A DNA stretch of 64,000 nt from NCBI RefSeq assembly GCF_030445035.2, contig NC_080680.1:96105157-96169156 (forward strand). The letters are read 5' to 3'. The notes under the pieces are model-generated. The model worked only from the letters and a program-made list of their open reading frames with translations, did no database searches and was not told the DNA's origin. The translations under genes and the position numbers were made by a program. This document shows positions 36,389-50,908 of this stretch, piece by piece. Numbering within the stretch: the first letter of the stretch is position 1; every line of letters begins with the position of its first letter. This DNA is from Dasypus novemcinctus. Taxonomy: Eukaryota; Chordata; Mammalia; Cingulata; Dasypodidae.

Positions 36389-36602
36389 CAGCACTGTCCA
36401 ATAGGACTGTCAACAATGATGCAATTGTTCTTTTTGATGATGCATTGTGCATTTCAGCAGCCTCGAGCCTCGTGTGAATATGGAGCACTTCAAAAATGAA
36501 GAGTGTCACCAGAGAACCCAGTTTTTAATTTCTTTAATTTTAATTAATTTTAATTTGTATAGCCACTTGATGCTAGTGTTGATCATATTGGACAGTGCAG
36601 AT
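36389..36602 (+). mobile_element. MER5A-type hAT-Charlie DNA transposon
   Basis: The left end reads 'cagcactgtccaatagga' and the right end 'tattggacagtgcag', a near-perfect inverted pair as in MER5A. The inner 'tttaattttaattaattttaatttgtatagccac' stretch is also typical. About 210 bp, non-autonomous, ancient. The 8-bp flanks are only partly alike (gtctatgc and atctaaat), as expected with age. Confidence 0.85.
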
Positions 36603-38890
36603 CTAAATATTTCCTAGGAGAAAACAATGTGTGAGTCAGTTGCCCACTAAAAACACACATTTAACAAGCAACACAAGCACACATGCACACAAGAACACAC
36701 ATCCTTCTGGTCGTCATATAAACAAGTATATCTAGGCCAAAGGATGGTTCTCCACCTTGCCCTGGTATGTGTCAATCCTTAGTGCTCAAGGTGCCACCAG
36801 CCCTCATCTTTTGTTCTTAAACAAAACGTGCCCCACAGTTGGGCTAAGAATCTTTTGCATTTCTTGTGTCTGTTTACGAGCACCAGAACAATGGGTAGGA
36901 AGGTCCCCATATATCAATAGGACTAAGACTCAGGGAAAACAACTCCAAGCTTCTGATTGGAGAAGATGCCAGCAGGGATAATTGCACAATTTCCTGAGTT
37001 CCTCTTGAGATGGATTTTGTGCAGGGTCCAAAGAGGCTGAGCCACAAAAGTCACAGGGAAGGGATCCCCAGTGTCAATGACTTGTTGGTTTCCCACTGTC
37101 TTCTCTTGCAAAAGGCCAAGGATATCTTTGGCTTTGAAGAAACTACAGCATTAGAATCAGCCTCTCCATTCTTCACAGAATGGCCCATACAGTAAGGTCT
37201 CATCCCTATAGACTTTCACCCCATAGACTACAACCTCCACTACAGCACAAATTCCATTGCTGGTTGAGAGTCTGTAGGTCTCTGTACTCCCTTATGATGT
37301 TCTGCAGGGCAGGGGCTCAGGTTGAATAGAAGGTGCTAAAATAAAGGGGTTGAGTTCAAAGGGATTAAACGCGGACTGACCAGAGATCAGTATGAGCTCT
37401 GTCACTTACTCACTGGTCGCCCCTCATCAAGGTCCTTATACCAACTGTATTAAAGATTAATATTTTTATCCCCAGGGATTATACATAATATTTACCAAGT
37501 GCTTATACTACTTGGTAAAAATTGTATTAAATACTAAGTTCACTTCCACCTTCCTTCTTTCCTTCATTCTTCTTGAATAAATATATTTATATGTTATCAT
37601 ACATGCAAAAACTTTTTTTTTCTGGTTTTATAAAATACAACACCTATATTCTCCTTCTAAGGCAGACAATAAGAAATAAGTTTGGAAAAGTTTGTTAAGT
37701 GATAATAAGTGTTACATAGTAAATAAAACTTGGATGAAATAGAGTGAGAGTACAGAAGAGCCACATTTTTAAATGGTTGGGAAAGGATCTCATTTAAGTA
37801 ATGGCTTACTTACTTATCAGTTTCTCAGAAGGGCAACCTTTCTCTCTACCCAGAGCTATACTATACCCACAAAAGAATGAATCTCATAGGATTCTGTTAT
37901 ATGGCATCAGGCATCAACTTTGTTTAAACTATATTAATGGTCCATCACCAACTCCACTGCTAGGATGGCTTCTTCAGATTCTTTCTGCTTCTCTCACTAA
38001 AGTACATTTTATAGATCTTGCTTAAGACTCTCTTAACCTTTCCCATGTTGCTCCAGTCCCTAACACCCCCAGACTCTTATTACACTAACATTGGATTTGT
38101 TTCATATACCTCAAGGGTTACCTGCATTTCAAGACAAAGATCATGAAGTTAACTCATTTTCTCTCCCTAAATGCCTGGAATAGGCATGCCAAAGAAAGTC
38201 ATCTGTAACTAGAGAAGAAGCCAACATAGTTTGAGAAGCCTACATGGTTAGGAGAGAGGCCTACATGGGCTAATTGTTGAATTTCCTGTGTTCCAAGGAG
38301 AGGGGTTTATGCAGGAATTTGTGTAGTATCATGGCCCATAGAGCCATGGGAATCATAGGTGAAAGTATCACTGATGACTATCATACTCTATGCTTTCTAT
38401 TATGATATCAACTTGGAAATAGCAGTAGTGGAAGTAAGGGCCTAGTCATCTTTGGTATCAGAAGTATCCAAGTAATGAAATCAGCCACTCTGTAGACTAC
38501 ACAATGGCCTGGGACGGGTAAGGCCTGAATCATACAGCTTATGATTAACCTGCACTTGACCTCCATCACAATGCAAGTATTTAACATACAAATATTTTTG
38601 TATGTTTTTCTTTAATTTCAAGAATAAATTAGATTCCAAGAGAGACGACAATTTTTTGATAAAATAGTAGGCTATATAGTAGTTAGAATGGATTTTTGAG
38701 AAGAAAGCAAGACCCCATAACTTGACATAATTGCCTACTGATATTCTCTGTTGAAAAATAATGATTGAAAGATGATGTATTAAGATATTGCAAGGAATTT
38801 AACTCAAGTAGAGCTGTGCTTTTTATGAAACAGTAAACATACAAATATTAATGTGTGACAATAATAGCACAAAAGACAAGGAAGAAATGG
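36603..38890. other. Non-coding stretch, no gene recognised
   Basis: No gene or clear known repeat that I can support. A piece near 37,235-37,300 ('cagcacaaattccattgctggttgagagtct') resembles 35,585-35,625, which suggests a small local duplication or two copies of an unrecognised repeat. By position, the 5' exon block of OR pseudogene 2 would be expected here, but I do not see it. Confidence 0.5.
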
Positions 38891-38894
38891 AGCT

Positions 38895-39320
38895 ACTTGG
38901 AACACATTTCTAGACTAGATGTACCCCAGAAAACCATGGCCTAAAATTGATCCATTCCTGTGGTGGGGACCCATTGTAAGTAGGGTCTTTTCATGAGCTA
39001 CTTTGGTTAAAATGAGGCCCTCTTTATTCAGAATGGGCCTCACCTCCCTAACTTGAGTCCTTTATAAACAGAATGGAGAGAGAGAGAAAAAGAGAGGAAC
39101 AAAATAGAAGCAAGAATATGAAAACAGTGAACTCCAGAAGATAAGGGAGAGACCAGCAGATTCTGCCATGTGCCTTGCCATGTGGCAGATGAGTCAAGGA
39201 TTGCCTGCAACCAGCTTTTAGGAAGAAAACATCACCTAATGATGTCTCTATTTGTACATTTTACCCAGGCTCAAACCTGTCAGATAATAAATTTCCATTG
39301 TTTAAAACCAACCCATTTTA
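38895..39320 (+). mobile_element. Solo LTR fossil, MaLR-like, plus strand
   Basis: The order is 'ctagatgtaccccagaaaaccatg', 'ttaaaatgaggccctc', 'cctttataaacagaatggagag', 'accagcagattctgccatgtgc', then 'aataaatttccattgtttaaaaccaaccca'. This follows the MST/MLT MaLR LTR layout with a poly(A) signal and the typical 3' end. About 425 bp. Confidence 0.6.
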
Positions 39321-39329
39321 TTGTAGCTG

Positions 39330-39570
39330 CTTTTTTCATTAAAAAAATTATTGAAGTATATCTTTCATACATGAACATATATAAACAAATGTATAGTAAA
39401 AGTTGTGAACTTACAAAAAACATGGATTTTTTCGTTATACAGGGTTCCCATAAATCACCCCATCACAAATACCTTGCATATCGTGAAACATTTGTTACAA
39501 ACTATTAAAGTTCATTGTCAAAACATTACTACTAATAAACTAAAACAGTATTCATCAGAAGTAGATTGTT
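39330..39570 (-). mobile_element. L1 3' end fragment, minus strand
   Basis: In reverse it reads like 56,950-57,120 ('gtttgtaacaaatgtttcac', 'gtaagttcacaacttttact', 'atatacttcaataa'). It is 5' truncated and of the L1-C type. Confidence 0.65.
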
Positions 39571-39644
39571 TTAAGTTAAAATGAATGCATTATATAATCC
39601 CCAGAGCAACCACTAAGAAAATAACTCAAAAAGATACTCTTACC

Positions 39645-41330
<1,686 letters not shown>

Positions 41331-43220
41331 TTCAAAAATAATAGGGCAATTAGTTCTCAATTAGTGAGGGCTAACAGCTTGATTTGATACCAAGAGAAGA
41401 AGAGAGCATAACCAAAAGATCAGGAAAAGATACAGTTAAAGAGAGGTCAGCTAAAACCACTGTTATTCCCAGTCTGCACATTGAGAGGCATGTGAAAAAT
41501 AGACTTGTGGGGGCCCAGTGTGTCCCTAGTCCTGGCTCCTCCTGACTGAGAGAAACTCAGCCCACAGCACATAGCCACTTGCATATCCAAGATACTGTTG
41601 AAATATAACACACCTCCCCAAGAAAAACAATGTACAGATGATATTGTAGATTGTAATTTTCTTAAGGCTGTACACTTTCTTCCTAAAATAACATCACCAG
41701 ACCTCATTTATATAACTCTGTTTTGAAATGTCTTCATTCTGAGACCTTTTATATTGCCCTTAATTTTCCCTCCTCTTTGTGGGACACTATCTTCATTCTC
41801 TGAGCAGCCACCACCAGAGAGACACTTTCCTCTCTGTAAGTACAAATAAATTAAGCTCATGTCAGACACTGTACCAAGTGAGTTCTTTGGTCTTGCAGCT
41901 GCCCTTACCAGTGCCCTTCAGGAGTTGGGTTGGAATAATTGGAAAGTCAGCCAGGAGACTGAAGAACCACCAGCAATAGCAGGCATGAGTTTACAGAAAG
42001 GAGAATCCATGGGGGAAATCCTGGGTTGGCCTATAATGTCCATGTGGGGAGGGGTTGATGCCTGCTTGGATGAGTGGGGATTGCTGCGAGAGTATGTGGA
42101 ATCCCCAAAATTCTAGCAGGTATACTGGCTGTGATACAGCAGGTAGCAGAGAAGCTACATTATTTTAAGTAAGAAAAAGGGAGACTACCAGAGAGGGGCA
42201 GCTAGAGTATAGCTCCTGTTAGGCACCTTGCAGTTGGCTGCTGAGGCAGAACAAGTGGCAAAGACCTTTGTGTGCTGCTTAGAAGAAGACTTAAAGTTAA
42301 AAAGGAATATGCATCTGGCAGAGGCAGAAATGAAAGTTTCTTTAACCAATCACCTGCAAAGAGTTAATAATCAGTTAAAAATCCTGACTTGTAGATATGC
42401 TCAGGCTAGGGACAATGGACTGTCTTGAGTCCAAGTCTGAAGGATATTAACCACTCCTGAGTGGGACCCTAAGTCATAGGACCCTATGGACTCCTCCTCA
42501 GATAAGGAAAAAAGAGGAAAAATGTGAAAAGAGCTGGTGTAACAATATACAAAAATGTAAGATTAGCTTAAAACTCTTCACTACTAGGCCAGGGAATTAA
42601 AAATCACAGTTTGTTTTGTAATTCCCCAATTTAAACCTTTTAAAATCCTTAAAATGAATGTAAGTAATCCCATTAACAAGTTTCAGTAAGTAAAGAAAAA
42701 GTTCTTAAAAGCTATGGAAAATATTTTCTAAATTATGATTTTAAAAAATTAAATAATTACGTATTCCAAAAACAGTATGTTTATAAGGTTATTCACAATT
42801 TTAAATTTTATTAAAGAAAACAAATTTTCCTCCTGTGGAAGGAGAAAAACAAGAAGAATATTTCTTACAAAAACTATAATTGTTCCATTTTTATTTGGAT
42901 TGGGTGCATCTCCCTAGGTTTATAGGATGCTAATAAAATAATACAGAATTATGTTTCTTAAATCTTTAACACGATGAAAATTGCAAGTTCATATTTAAAG
43001 AAATATAGGTCTGTCCTAAAATGAAACGACCAGTTTTCAGAACAGAATGAGGAATATAAAGCAAGACTTAAATGGATAAAAGTAAATTTCATTGGTTGCT
43101 AATTGTAATTTAATAAACTTATTTAAAGGTAAAATTAACTTATGGCTATCGGAAGTTTGCAGAAGCATTTTCTAAACTAAAATATTTAAATGGCTCCAGG
43201 AAGCCATTATTTATTAAAAA

Positions 43221-43234
43221 CCTAAATTGATATT
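43221..43234 (+). repeat. Target-site duplication, left copy, of the DAS-SINE
   Basis: cctaaattgatatt occurs here and again, without mismatch, at 43,657-43,670. The two copies bracket the SINE exactly. Confidence 0.9.
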
Positions 43235-43656
43235 ATTTTTAAAGATTTTATTTTTATTTATTTATTTCTCTACCCTTCCCCCACTGCCCCAGTTGTCTGT
43301 TCTCTGTGTCTATTTGCTGCATGCTCTTCTTTTGTCCACTTCTGTTGTTGTCAGCAGCACAGGAATCTGTGTTTCTTTTTGTTGCACCATCTTGTTGTGT
43401 CAGCTCTCTGTGTGTGCCTGGCACCATTCTTGGGCAGGCTGAACTTTCTTTCGTGCTGGCCAGCTCTCCTTACGGGGCACATTCCTTGCATGTGGGGCTC
43501 CCCTACGCGGGGACACCCCTACGTGGCACAGCACTCCTTGCACGCATCAGCACTGCACATGGGCCAGCTCAACATGGATCAAGGAGGCCCGGGGTTTGAA
43601 CTGCGGACCTCCCATGTGATAGACAGATGCCCTAAGTACTGGACCAAGTCCGCTTC
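43235..43656 (-). mobile_element. DAS-SINE, full length, minus strand
   Basis: In reverse it begins 'gggaagcggacttggtccag' and carries the tRNA-Ala-like B box (ggtttgaactgcgg-type complement) followed by the long armadillo-specific body. It ends in a ttattt-rich tail on the plus strand (A-rich on the sense strand). About 420 bp. The perfect 14-bp target-site duplication shows a fairly recent L1-driven insertion. It interrupts the probable ERV fossil. Confidence 0.92.
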
Positions 43657-44639
43657 CCTAAATTGATATTAAAACAAAAAGTAACTTCATAACAGGAAAA
43701 CCTGTCAGAGGCCAACTTAATTTGCATGTTAAAGTGGTAGTAGGGGGAAATAATCTCAATTCCATTGGGAATCTTAGATTTTCATAAATAATATAGTTTT
43801 TTCCTAAATGTCTAAAATAATTACCTGTTAATGTAATCATGGTAAAGGTGTAAAAGTCAAAAAAGTAAAGTACTGAAAATAGTTAAGTTCATTTAATATG
43901 TTATAATTTGCATTGGAAGTATTTAGAAAGTGTATAAAAATTAACAGAAGTAGACTTCAGTATTGTCAAATTCTCTTGTGCATTCAAACTGTGCCCCCAG
44001 TACACTGTATGGTACCTCTTCATTGGAGTTATTGACTAGGTCAATCACTATGGACATGCTCCTGAAGTGGATGGAAAGTATGTTGCTCTTTTGGACTCTG
44101 GCAGCAGCTGGTGATGGCTTGATATAGCCAGATTTACACTACCTCCAGACTGGTTTTGTGTCATGGTCCCAAAGGGTATTGTGCACCAGAGAGATGGAAC
44201 ACTGGAGTTTCCTTCCAAGGGCCAACAGTGCTGCAGCATGCTGGCTGTGTGAAAAATACACCAAGTGGAGCAATAATTACCAGAGTAATGTAAGTAGAAC
44301 TTAAACAAACACAATTGGCATTATGGTCTGCTCCCATGGAGAGACAACATGTATAGTATTGCAAACATGAGCTTAGATTTTTAACTGCAGTTCAAAAAAA
44401 GAACCTCTGGTACTACAAAAAACCAACTGAGTAGGGACAGAATCCTGCCTGACTAAGCTGTTTTGGGAACACACAAAGCAGGTTTGTGGACATCGATCAG
44501 GAGAGAATATAACAAAAGGAGAATTTGCACAAGGAAAACTGTGGGTTTCTGGCACTTGTGCCCTAAGCTGTGGGAAGGTGAAACTCTTCCCCTAGGGCTG
44601 AGAGCCGCAGCATTCTCTGAACACTGCCAGTCACAAAGT

Positions 44640-44815
44640 GGTGATTCCAAAACCTTTTTTCCCCAAACTCACAATCCTCAAACATGCATTCACTGAACCC
44701 CCATTCCCTGAAACCTGCATTTCCCGTACCCCAAGTTCCCTGAACCCATGTTCCCCAAGCCCATGTTCCCTGAATCCAGCACTCCCCAAACCCCAGCATT
44801 TTCCTAGCCCACCAG
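44640..44815 (+). repeat. Short tandem repeat, about 15-16 bp units
   Basis: Units of the type 'ttccctgaacccca' and 'ttccccaaacccca' follow each other about ten times with variation (for example cattcactgaacccc, agttccctgaaccca, tgttccccaagccca). It lies just upstream of the recognisable part of the L1-D 5'UTR and may or may not belong to that element. Confidence 0.8.
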
Positions 44816-46074
44816 TTTCAAGCAAACTCTGAGAGTGGAGAGTGGGAGTGTTCTGGTAAGGGGCACAGAGTGGCCTGAGGAGTGCAGGTTTAATTGTCTG
44901 GTCCCCCCTTTTTTGAGCTTGGAGGAGCATGCAAACTGGCTTGGGGAGAGGCTAGGAAAAGAGGAGAGGTGAATCTGCTAAAGCAGTCCAATTTACCTAA
45001 TGCCCTGGGATAGGGAAAGTTGGTCTGGGAGAAGGTGGAGTCAGGCAATTAACTAGTCCTGTGCAACACACATAAAGGAGGGGGACAGTAGGACGTGCTT
45101 GGTAGGTTTCCAATAGTATATTTAGGGTTCCTGGCAAGGTGTGAGTGCTAGCCATTATTTTCTGTGGTGAGTTGTCTCACCAGGGTCCCATTTGAATCTT
45201 GGAGGGGAGCTCTCACATGGGCTTCCTGCTGCCCTGTGAGAGAGAGAGAAGGGAGGAAGGAAGAAAGGCAAAAGGACAGATTCCTAAGTAGTTTATTTAA
45301 TTGCAAAGAGAACTCCTTGCTTGAGAGCTTGTCTGGTTTTTTTGTATGTTTGTTTGTTCTCTTGTCTTTCCTTCATCTTCATCCCCTCACCACACTTTTT
45401 TTCTTTTTTTCTTTTTCTTTTTTTCCTATTAGGTGCTGCAGGCATTGTTTCTTGTTTGCTGTGCTTCCTTATCCTCAATTTCCTCTTTTCTGTGTGTACT
45501 AATTTTGGCAACCAAGACTATGCCCTTTTCTTTTACATCTACCCATCGTCCATCTTTTGCTGTTGCTCTCACATTCCACATCTCTTTGTGTGGCCCCCTG
45601 TTTTTCTGACTTTTTATTTCTAACACCTCTATTCTGTTTCCTATTTTTTATTCACTCTTTATGATAGTGCCCTTTCTTTTCACTTTCCTTCTCTCCTGAT
45701 CACACTAGCCTTTTAATTCATACTTTATCCCTCTCCATATTCATTTTCCCATCTCACTGTAGATACTCCATGTTTTTATTCCTATAACTCTACACTGATT
45801 ATATGAGTTTAATATTAATTCTCCTAGGTCTTACATGGTTCTTCTGCTGACATTTACTATCAAAACAACTATTATACTTTTTCTTTTCTTCCTCTTTTGC
45901 TTTCCCTGGCCCTAATCTTTTTTCCTTCAAGGGAACTTACACAGGAACAAGGAAACAGAAGAGGAAGAACAAAGTGTCAAAGAGAAGACTTAACACACAC
46001 ATACAAACATCACCTAAATAAAACCTGAGACTAAATGGAAAAGTTAATCAACTGAACAAACCTATCAAGATAAA

Positions 46075-47064
46075 ATGATGACCAGACAGCAACAAATTAT
46101 AAACAAAAAATTACCAAACATCAAGAAAACTTGGCCCAATCCAATGAAAAAACTAAAAACCAGGAAGAGGCACGGAGCATCAAACAACTAATCAAAGCTC
46201 TCCAAACAAATATCATGGGCAAACATAATGAACTGAAGGAAGAGATTAAGGATACTAAGGAAACACTTGGAGAGCATATAGAAAAAAATTGTAAACATAT
46301 GCAAAAAGATAATGGATATGATGGTGATGAATGGCACAAAGAAATAAAAAATACACTCTCAGCAAATAACAGCAGATTTGAAGAGGCAGAGGAAAGAATT
46401 AGTGATGTGGAAGATAGTATATCTGAAATCAAATAGATAGTAGAATTGGTTGATAAAAAGATAGGAAAAATCCAGCAGGAACTTAGGAATCTGAATGACA
46501 ACATAAAACCCACAGACATACACATTATAGGCATCAAAGAAAAAGAGAAGGGAAAGGGGAAAGAAGGAGTGTTGGAGGAAATAATGACTGAAAAGTTCCC
46601 AAACCTATTGAGGGAGGGGGATGTCCATGTCCAGGATGCGCAACATGCCCCAAACAGCATGAATCTCAAAAGGCCTACCCCAAGACATATACTTGTTAAA
46701 TTATCCAATGCTCAAGACAAAGTGAAAATCCTGACGGCAGGAAGAGAAAACAGAATCACCATGTACAAGGGAAGTTCAATAAGATTAAGTGCCGATTTCG
46801 CATCTGAAACCATGGAGGCAAGAAGGCAGTGGAATAACATAGTCAAGGTATTAAAAGAAAAAGTTTCCAACACCCAAGAATACTCTATCCAACAAAGGTG
46901 GCATTCAAAAATGATGGAGAGTTCAAAATATTCACAGATAAACAGAAACTAAGAGAGTATGCCAATAAGAAAAATACCCTTCAAGTAATACTAAAGGGAG
47001 TTCAGCAGCAGGAAAGAAAAAAAAACAGGAGAGACAGAGTTGGAGGACAGCGTAAAAACAACTA
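46075..47064 (+). pseudogene. L1-D ORF1, broken
   Basis: Starts near the ATGs at 46,075 and 46,078 (MMTRQQQ; compare MTRKQQK in L1-A). A shift lies near 46,130, a TAG at 46,434-46,436 and a shift near 46,862. Between them the coiled coil, RRM (DIHIIGIKEKEKGKGKEG) and C-terminal parts ([36 protein letters not shown]) are clear. Confidence 0.87.
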
Positions 47065-47103
47065 AAAAGACAAAAAGAGAAATAAGAACAACATATGACA
47101 TAC

Positions 47104-50100
47104 ACAAATCCAAAGATAATATGGCTAAAGTAAGTAATTTCTTGACAGTAATAACGCTGAATGTCAATGGATTAAACTCACCTGTCAAGAGATGTAGATT
47201 GGCAGAATAGATAAGGAAATATGACCCATCTATATGCTGTCTACAAGAAACCCATCTGAGACCCAGGGATTCAAGGAGGTTGAATATGAATGCTCAGAAA
47301 ACAATCTTACAAGCAAATAAGAACCAAAAAAGAGCAGGAGTAGCCACAATAATATGGGGCAAAATAGACTTTAAGTGCAAAACTATGTGAGAGACAAAGA
47401 TTGACACTAAGTATTAGTAGAAGGGGTAATCTTTTGAGAAGAAAGAACATTCATAAACAGTTATGCCCCTAACAAGGAGGCACATGAGGCACACACTGGA
47501 AAAACTAAGTGAAGGAAGAGATGCCTCTATGATTACAGAGGTGGACTTTAATAAACCATTATCACCATTGGACAGATCATCTCAACAGAGAATCAATAAG
47601 GAAACAAAGACTTTGAACAATGTATTAGAGGATCAGGACCTAATAGACATATACGTAACATTACACACAAATACTGCAGGATATACATTCTTCTCAAGTG
47701 CACATGGATCATTCTCCAATATAGACCACATGCTAGGTCACAGAGAATGTCTTAATGAACTCAGAAAGATTGAAATAAAATAATAATTTCTCTAATGACG
47801 ACAGAATGAAGTTGGAGATCAGCAAGAGCCAGAGAACCAGATTAGGCACAAAGATATTGAAGTTAAAGAACACACTCTTAGAAAAACAGTGGGTCAAGGA
47901 GGAAATCTCAAAAGAAATCAGTAGCTATTGAAACTAATGAAAATGACAATATAACATATGAAAACTTAAGGGAAGCAGCAAAAGCTATACTGAGAGGGAA
48001 ATTCATACCAAAAATTCATACATCATATAAGGAGAAAGAGATAAAATCCAAGACCTAACTGCACACTTGGAGGAATTAGTAAAAAAACAACAAACTAACC
48101 CAAATGGAAGAAGAAAGAAAGAAATAACAAAGACCAGAGCTGAACTAAATGAAATAGAAAAGAAGAAAACACTTAGAAAAAATAAACAAAGCAAAGAGCT
48201 AGTTCTTTTAGAAGATCAATAAAAGTGACAAACACTTAGCTAGACTCACAGAGAAAAGAAGAGAGAAGATTCAAATACACAAAATAAGAAATGAGAAAAG
48301 GAATATCACCATTAACCCCACAGCAATAAAGGCTATCATAAGAGGATATTTTGAAAAACTGTATGCCAGCAAGAAAGACAATTCAGAAGAAATGAACAAA
48401 TTCCTAGAAATACATAAGTAGCCTACATTGACAAAAGGAGAAATTGATGATATCAACAAACCAATCACAAATAAAGAGATAAAATCAGTCATTAAAAACC
48501 TCCCAATTAAGAGAAGCCGTGCACCAGATGGCTTCAAAAGTGAATTTTCCCAAACATTCCAGAAAGAACTAACAGCTATCTTGCTTAAACTCTTTCAGTA
48601 AATCAAAATAGAAAGAACATTGCCTAACTCATTTTATGATACCAACATTACCCTAGTATCGAAGCCAAACAAAGACCATAAGAAAGGAAAATCACAGACA
48701 AATCTCTCTAAGGAAACTAGATGCTAAAATCCTCAACAAAATACTTGCTAATCATATTCAACAACACATCAAATGAATTATACACCAAGACCAAGTGGGT
48801 TTCAACCCTGGTATGCAAGGACAGTTCAACATAAGAAACTCTATCAATATAACACACCACATAAACAGATCAAAAGAAAAAAATCACATGATCATATCTA
48901 TTGGCACAGAAAAAGCATTTGACAAAATACAGCACCCTTTCTTGATAAAAACACTGCAAAAGATAAGAACAGAAGGAAACTTTCCAAACATGATAAAGTG
49001 TATATATGAAAAAACCCACAGCTAAAATAATTTACAATGGCGAAATTCTAAAATCTTTCCCTCTAAGAACAGGAAAAAGAAAATGATGCACACTATCAGC
49101 CCTCCTATTTAACATTGTGTCAGAAGTACTTGCTGGAGCACAAAGGCAAGAAACAAATTAAAAAGGCATCCACATTAGAAAAGAAGAAGCAAAAATTTCA
49201 CTATTTGCATATGACAAGATCCTATACATAGAAAGTCCTGAGAAATCTATAACAAAGCTTCTAGAACTTATAAATGAGTTCAGTAAAGTCATAGGTTATA
49301 AGATCAATGCACAAAAATCAGTAGTATTTCTTTACACCAATAATGAGCAATCTGAGGAGGAAATCAAGAAACAAATACCATTTACAATAGTAAATTAAAA
49401 AATCAAATACTTAGGAGTAAATTTAACTAAAGATGTAAAAGACTTATTCACAGAAAACTACACAAAACTGTTAAAGGATATTGAAGAATAGTTAAATAAA
49501 TGGAAGAATATTCCCTGTTCATGGATAGGAGGACAAAATATCATTTAGATGTGCATCCTAACCAAACTGATCTGCAATCTAATGCAATCCCAATAAAAAC
49601 CAATGCAGCATTTTTTAATGAAGAAGAAAAACTAAGTATGAAATTATTTGGAAAGGAAATATTGAAAAGACATATTGAAAAAGAAAAATGAAATTGGATG
49701 AATCATACTACCTGACTTTAAAACATACTACAAATCTACAGTAGTCAAAATGGCATGGTATTGGCACAAGGATAGACATACTGGCCAATGGAACCAAATT
49801 GAGAGTACATTATAGATCCTCACATATAAAGTTATCTGATACTCGACGAGGCCACCAAGCCCACTCAGCTGGAAGAGAATGGCCTCATCAACAAATGGTG
49901 TTGGAGAACTGGATATCCATATGCAAAAGAATGAAAGAGGATTACCATCTCACACCTTATACAAAAATCAACTCAAGATTAATCAAAGACCTAAATATAA
50001 GAGCCAAGACCATAAAGAACTTGGAAAACAATGTAGTGAAGCATCTACAGGACCTTGTAACAGGAAATTGCTTCATGAACTTCACACCCAAAGCATGAGC

Positions 50101-50908
50101 AGCAAAAGAAAAAATAGAGGAATGGGATCTACTCAAAATTAAAGCCTTTTGCACCTCAAATAAGGTTTTCAAGAAAGTGAGAAGACAGCCTATCAAATGG
50201 GAAAAAAGTACTTGGTAACTATACATCTAATAGAAGACTAATATCCAGCATATATAAAGAAATCTTATATCTTGAAAATAAAAAGGAACCCATTTTTTAA
50301 AAGGGCAAGAGATTTGAAGAGACACTTCCCCAAAGAAGAAATACAAATGTCTAAAAAGCTCATGAAAACATGCTCATCATCACTAGCTATTAGGGAAATT
50401 CAAATCAAAACTACAATGAGATGCCATATTACACCCATTAGACTGGTGACAATTAAAAAAACAGAAACTACAAGTGTTAGAGAGGATGTGGAGGAATGTG
50501 AAGCGTCATCCGCGGCTGGTGGGAATGCAGAAGGATATAGCCATTCTGGAATAAAGTTTGACAGTTCCTCAAAAAACTAGCTATAGATTTGCCATATGAC
50601 CCAGCAAAATTCCACTGCTGGGTATATACACAAGAGAACTGAAAACAAGGACACAAACTGATTTAAGCACACCAATGTTCATAGAAGCATTATTCACTAT
50701 TTCCAAAAGTTGGAATCAACCCAAATGCCCATCAACAGATGAATGGATAAACAAAATGTTGTATATACATACAATGGAATACTACCCTGCTGTAAGAAGG
50801 AATACAGTACTAACACATGGGACAACATGGTTGTACCTTGAGGACCTTATGTTGAGTGAAGCAAACCAGGCATTGAAAAACAAATACTACATGACCTCTC
50901 TGATATGA
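47104..50908 (+). pseudogene. L1-D ORF2, broken many times
   Basis: The start [20 protein letters not shown] is legible, and endonuclease pieces follow ([20 protein letters not shown]). The RT region is split by many stops, and the catalytic box reads FAYD (near 49,205) in place of FADD, so it was inactivated there too. C-terminal pieces such as [18 protein letters not shown] end at 50,908. Confidence 0.88.

Larger units (their letters stand above)
41500..44500 (+). mobile_element. Probable endogenous retrovirus fossil (low confidence)
   Basis: An LTR-like stretch (about 41,505-41,895) starts 'tgtgggggcccagtgtgtcc', has a poly(A) signal near 41,845 and ends with a T-rich U5-like segment. Decayed internal DNA follows. 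Near 44,060-44,100 a short reading resembles a retroviral-type aspartic protease around an LLDSG motif. No gag, pol or env frame of useful length remains, so the element is thoroughly broken and old. A DAS-SINE later inserted into it (43,235-43,656). No 3' LTR is identified, so the right limit is a guess. Confidence 0.35.

Noticed and set aside
42228-42428. 66-codon frame with a coiled-coil-like, Glu/Lys-rich product
   Set aside because: Short, no family recognised, inside the probable retroviral fossil. Not enough to call a gene.
43227-43666. Cys/Leu-rich frames at 43,227-43,666 and 55,293-55,731
   Set aside because: Both are reverse readings of the two DAS-SINEs. The proteins resemble each other only because the SINE does.
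44563-44930. Gly/Trp- or Pro-rich frames around 44,563-44,930
   Set aside because: They are translations of the 15-16 bp tandem repeat and have no independent support.
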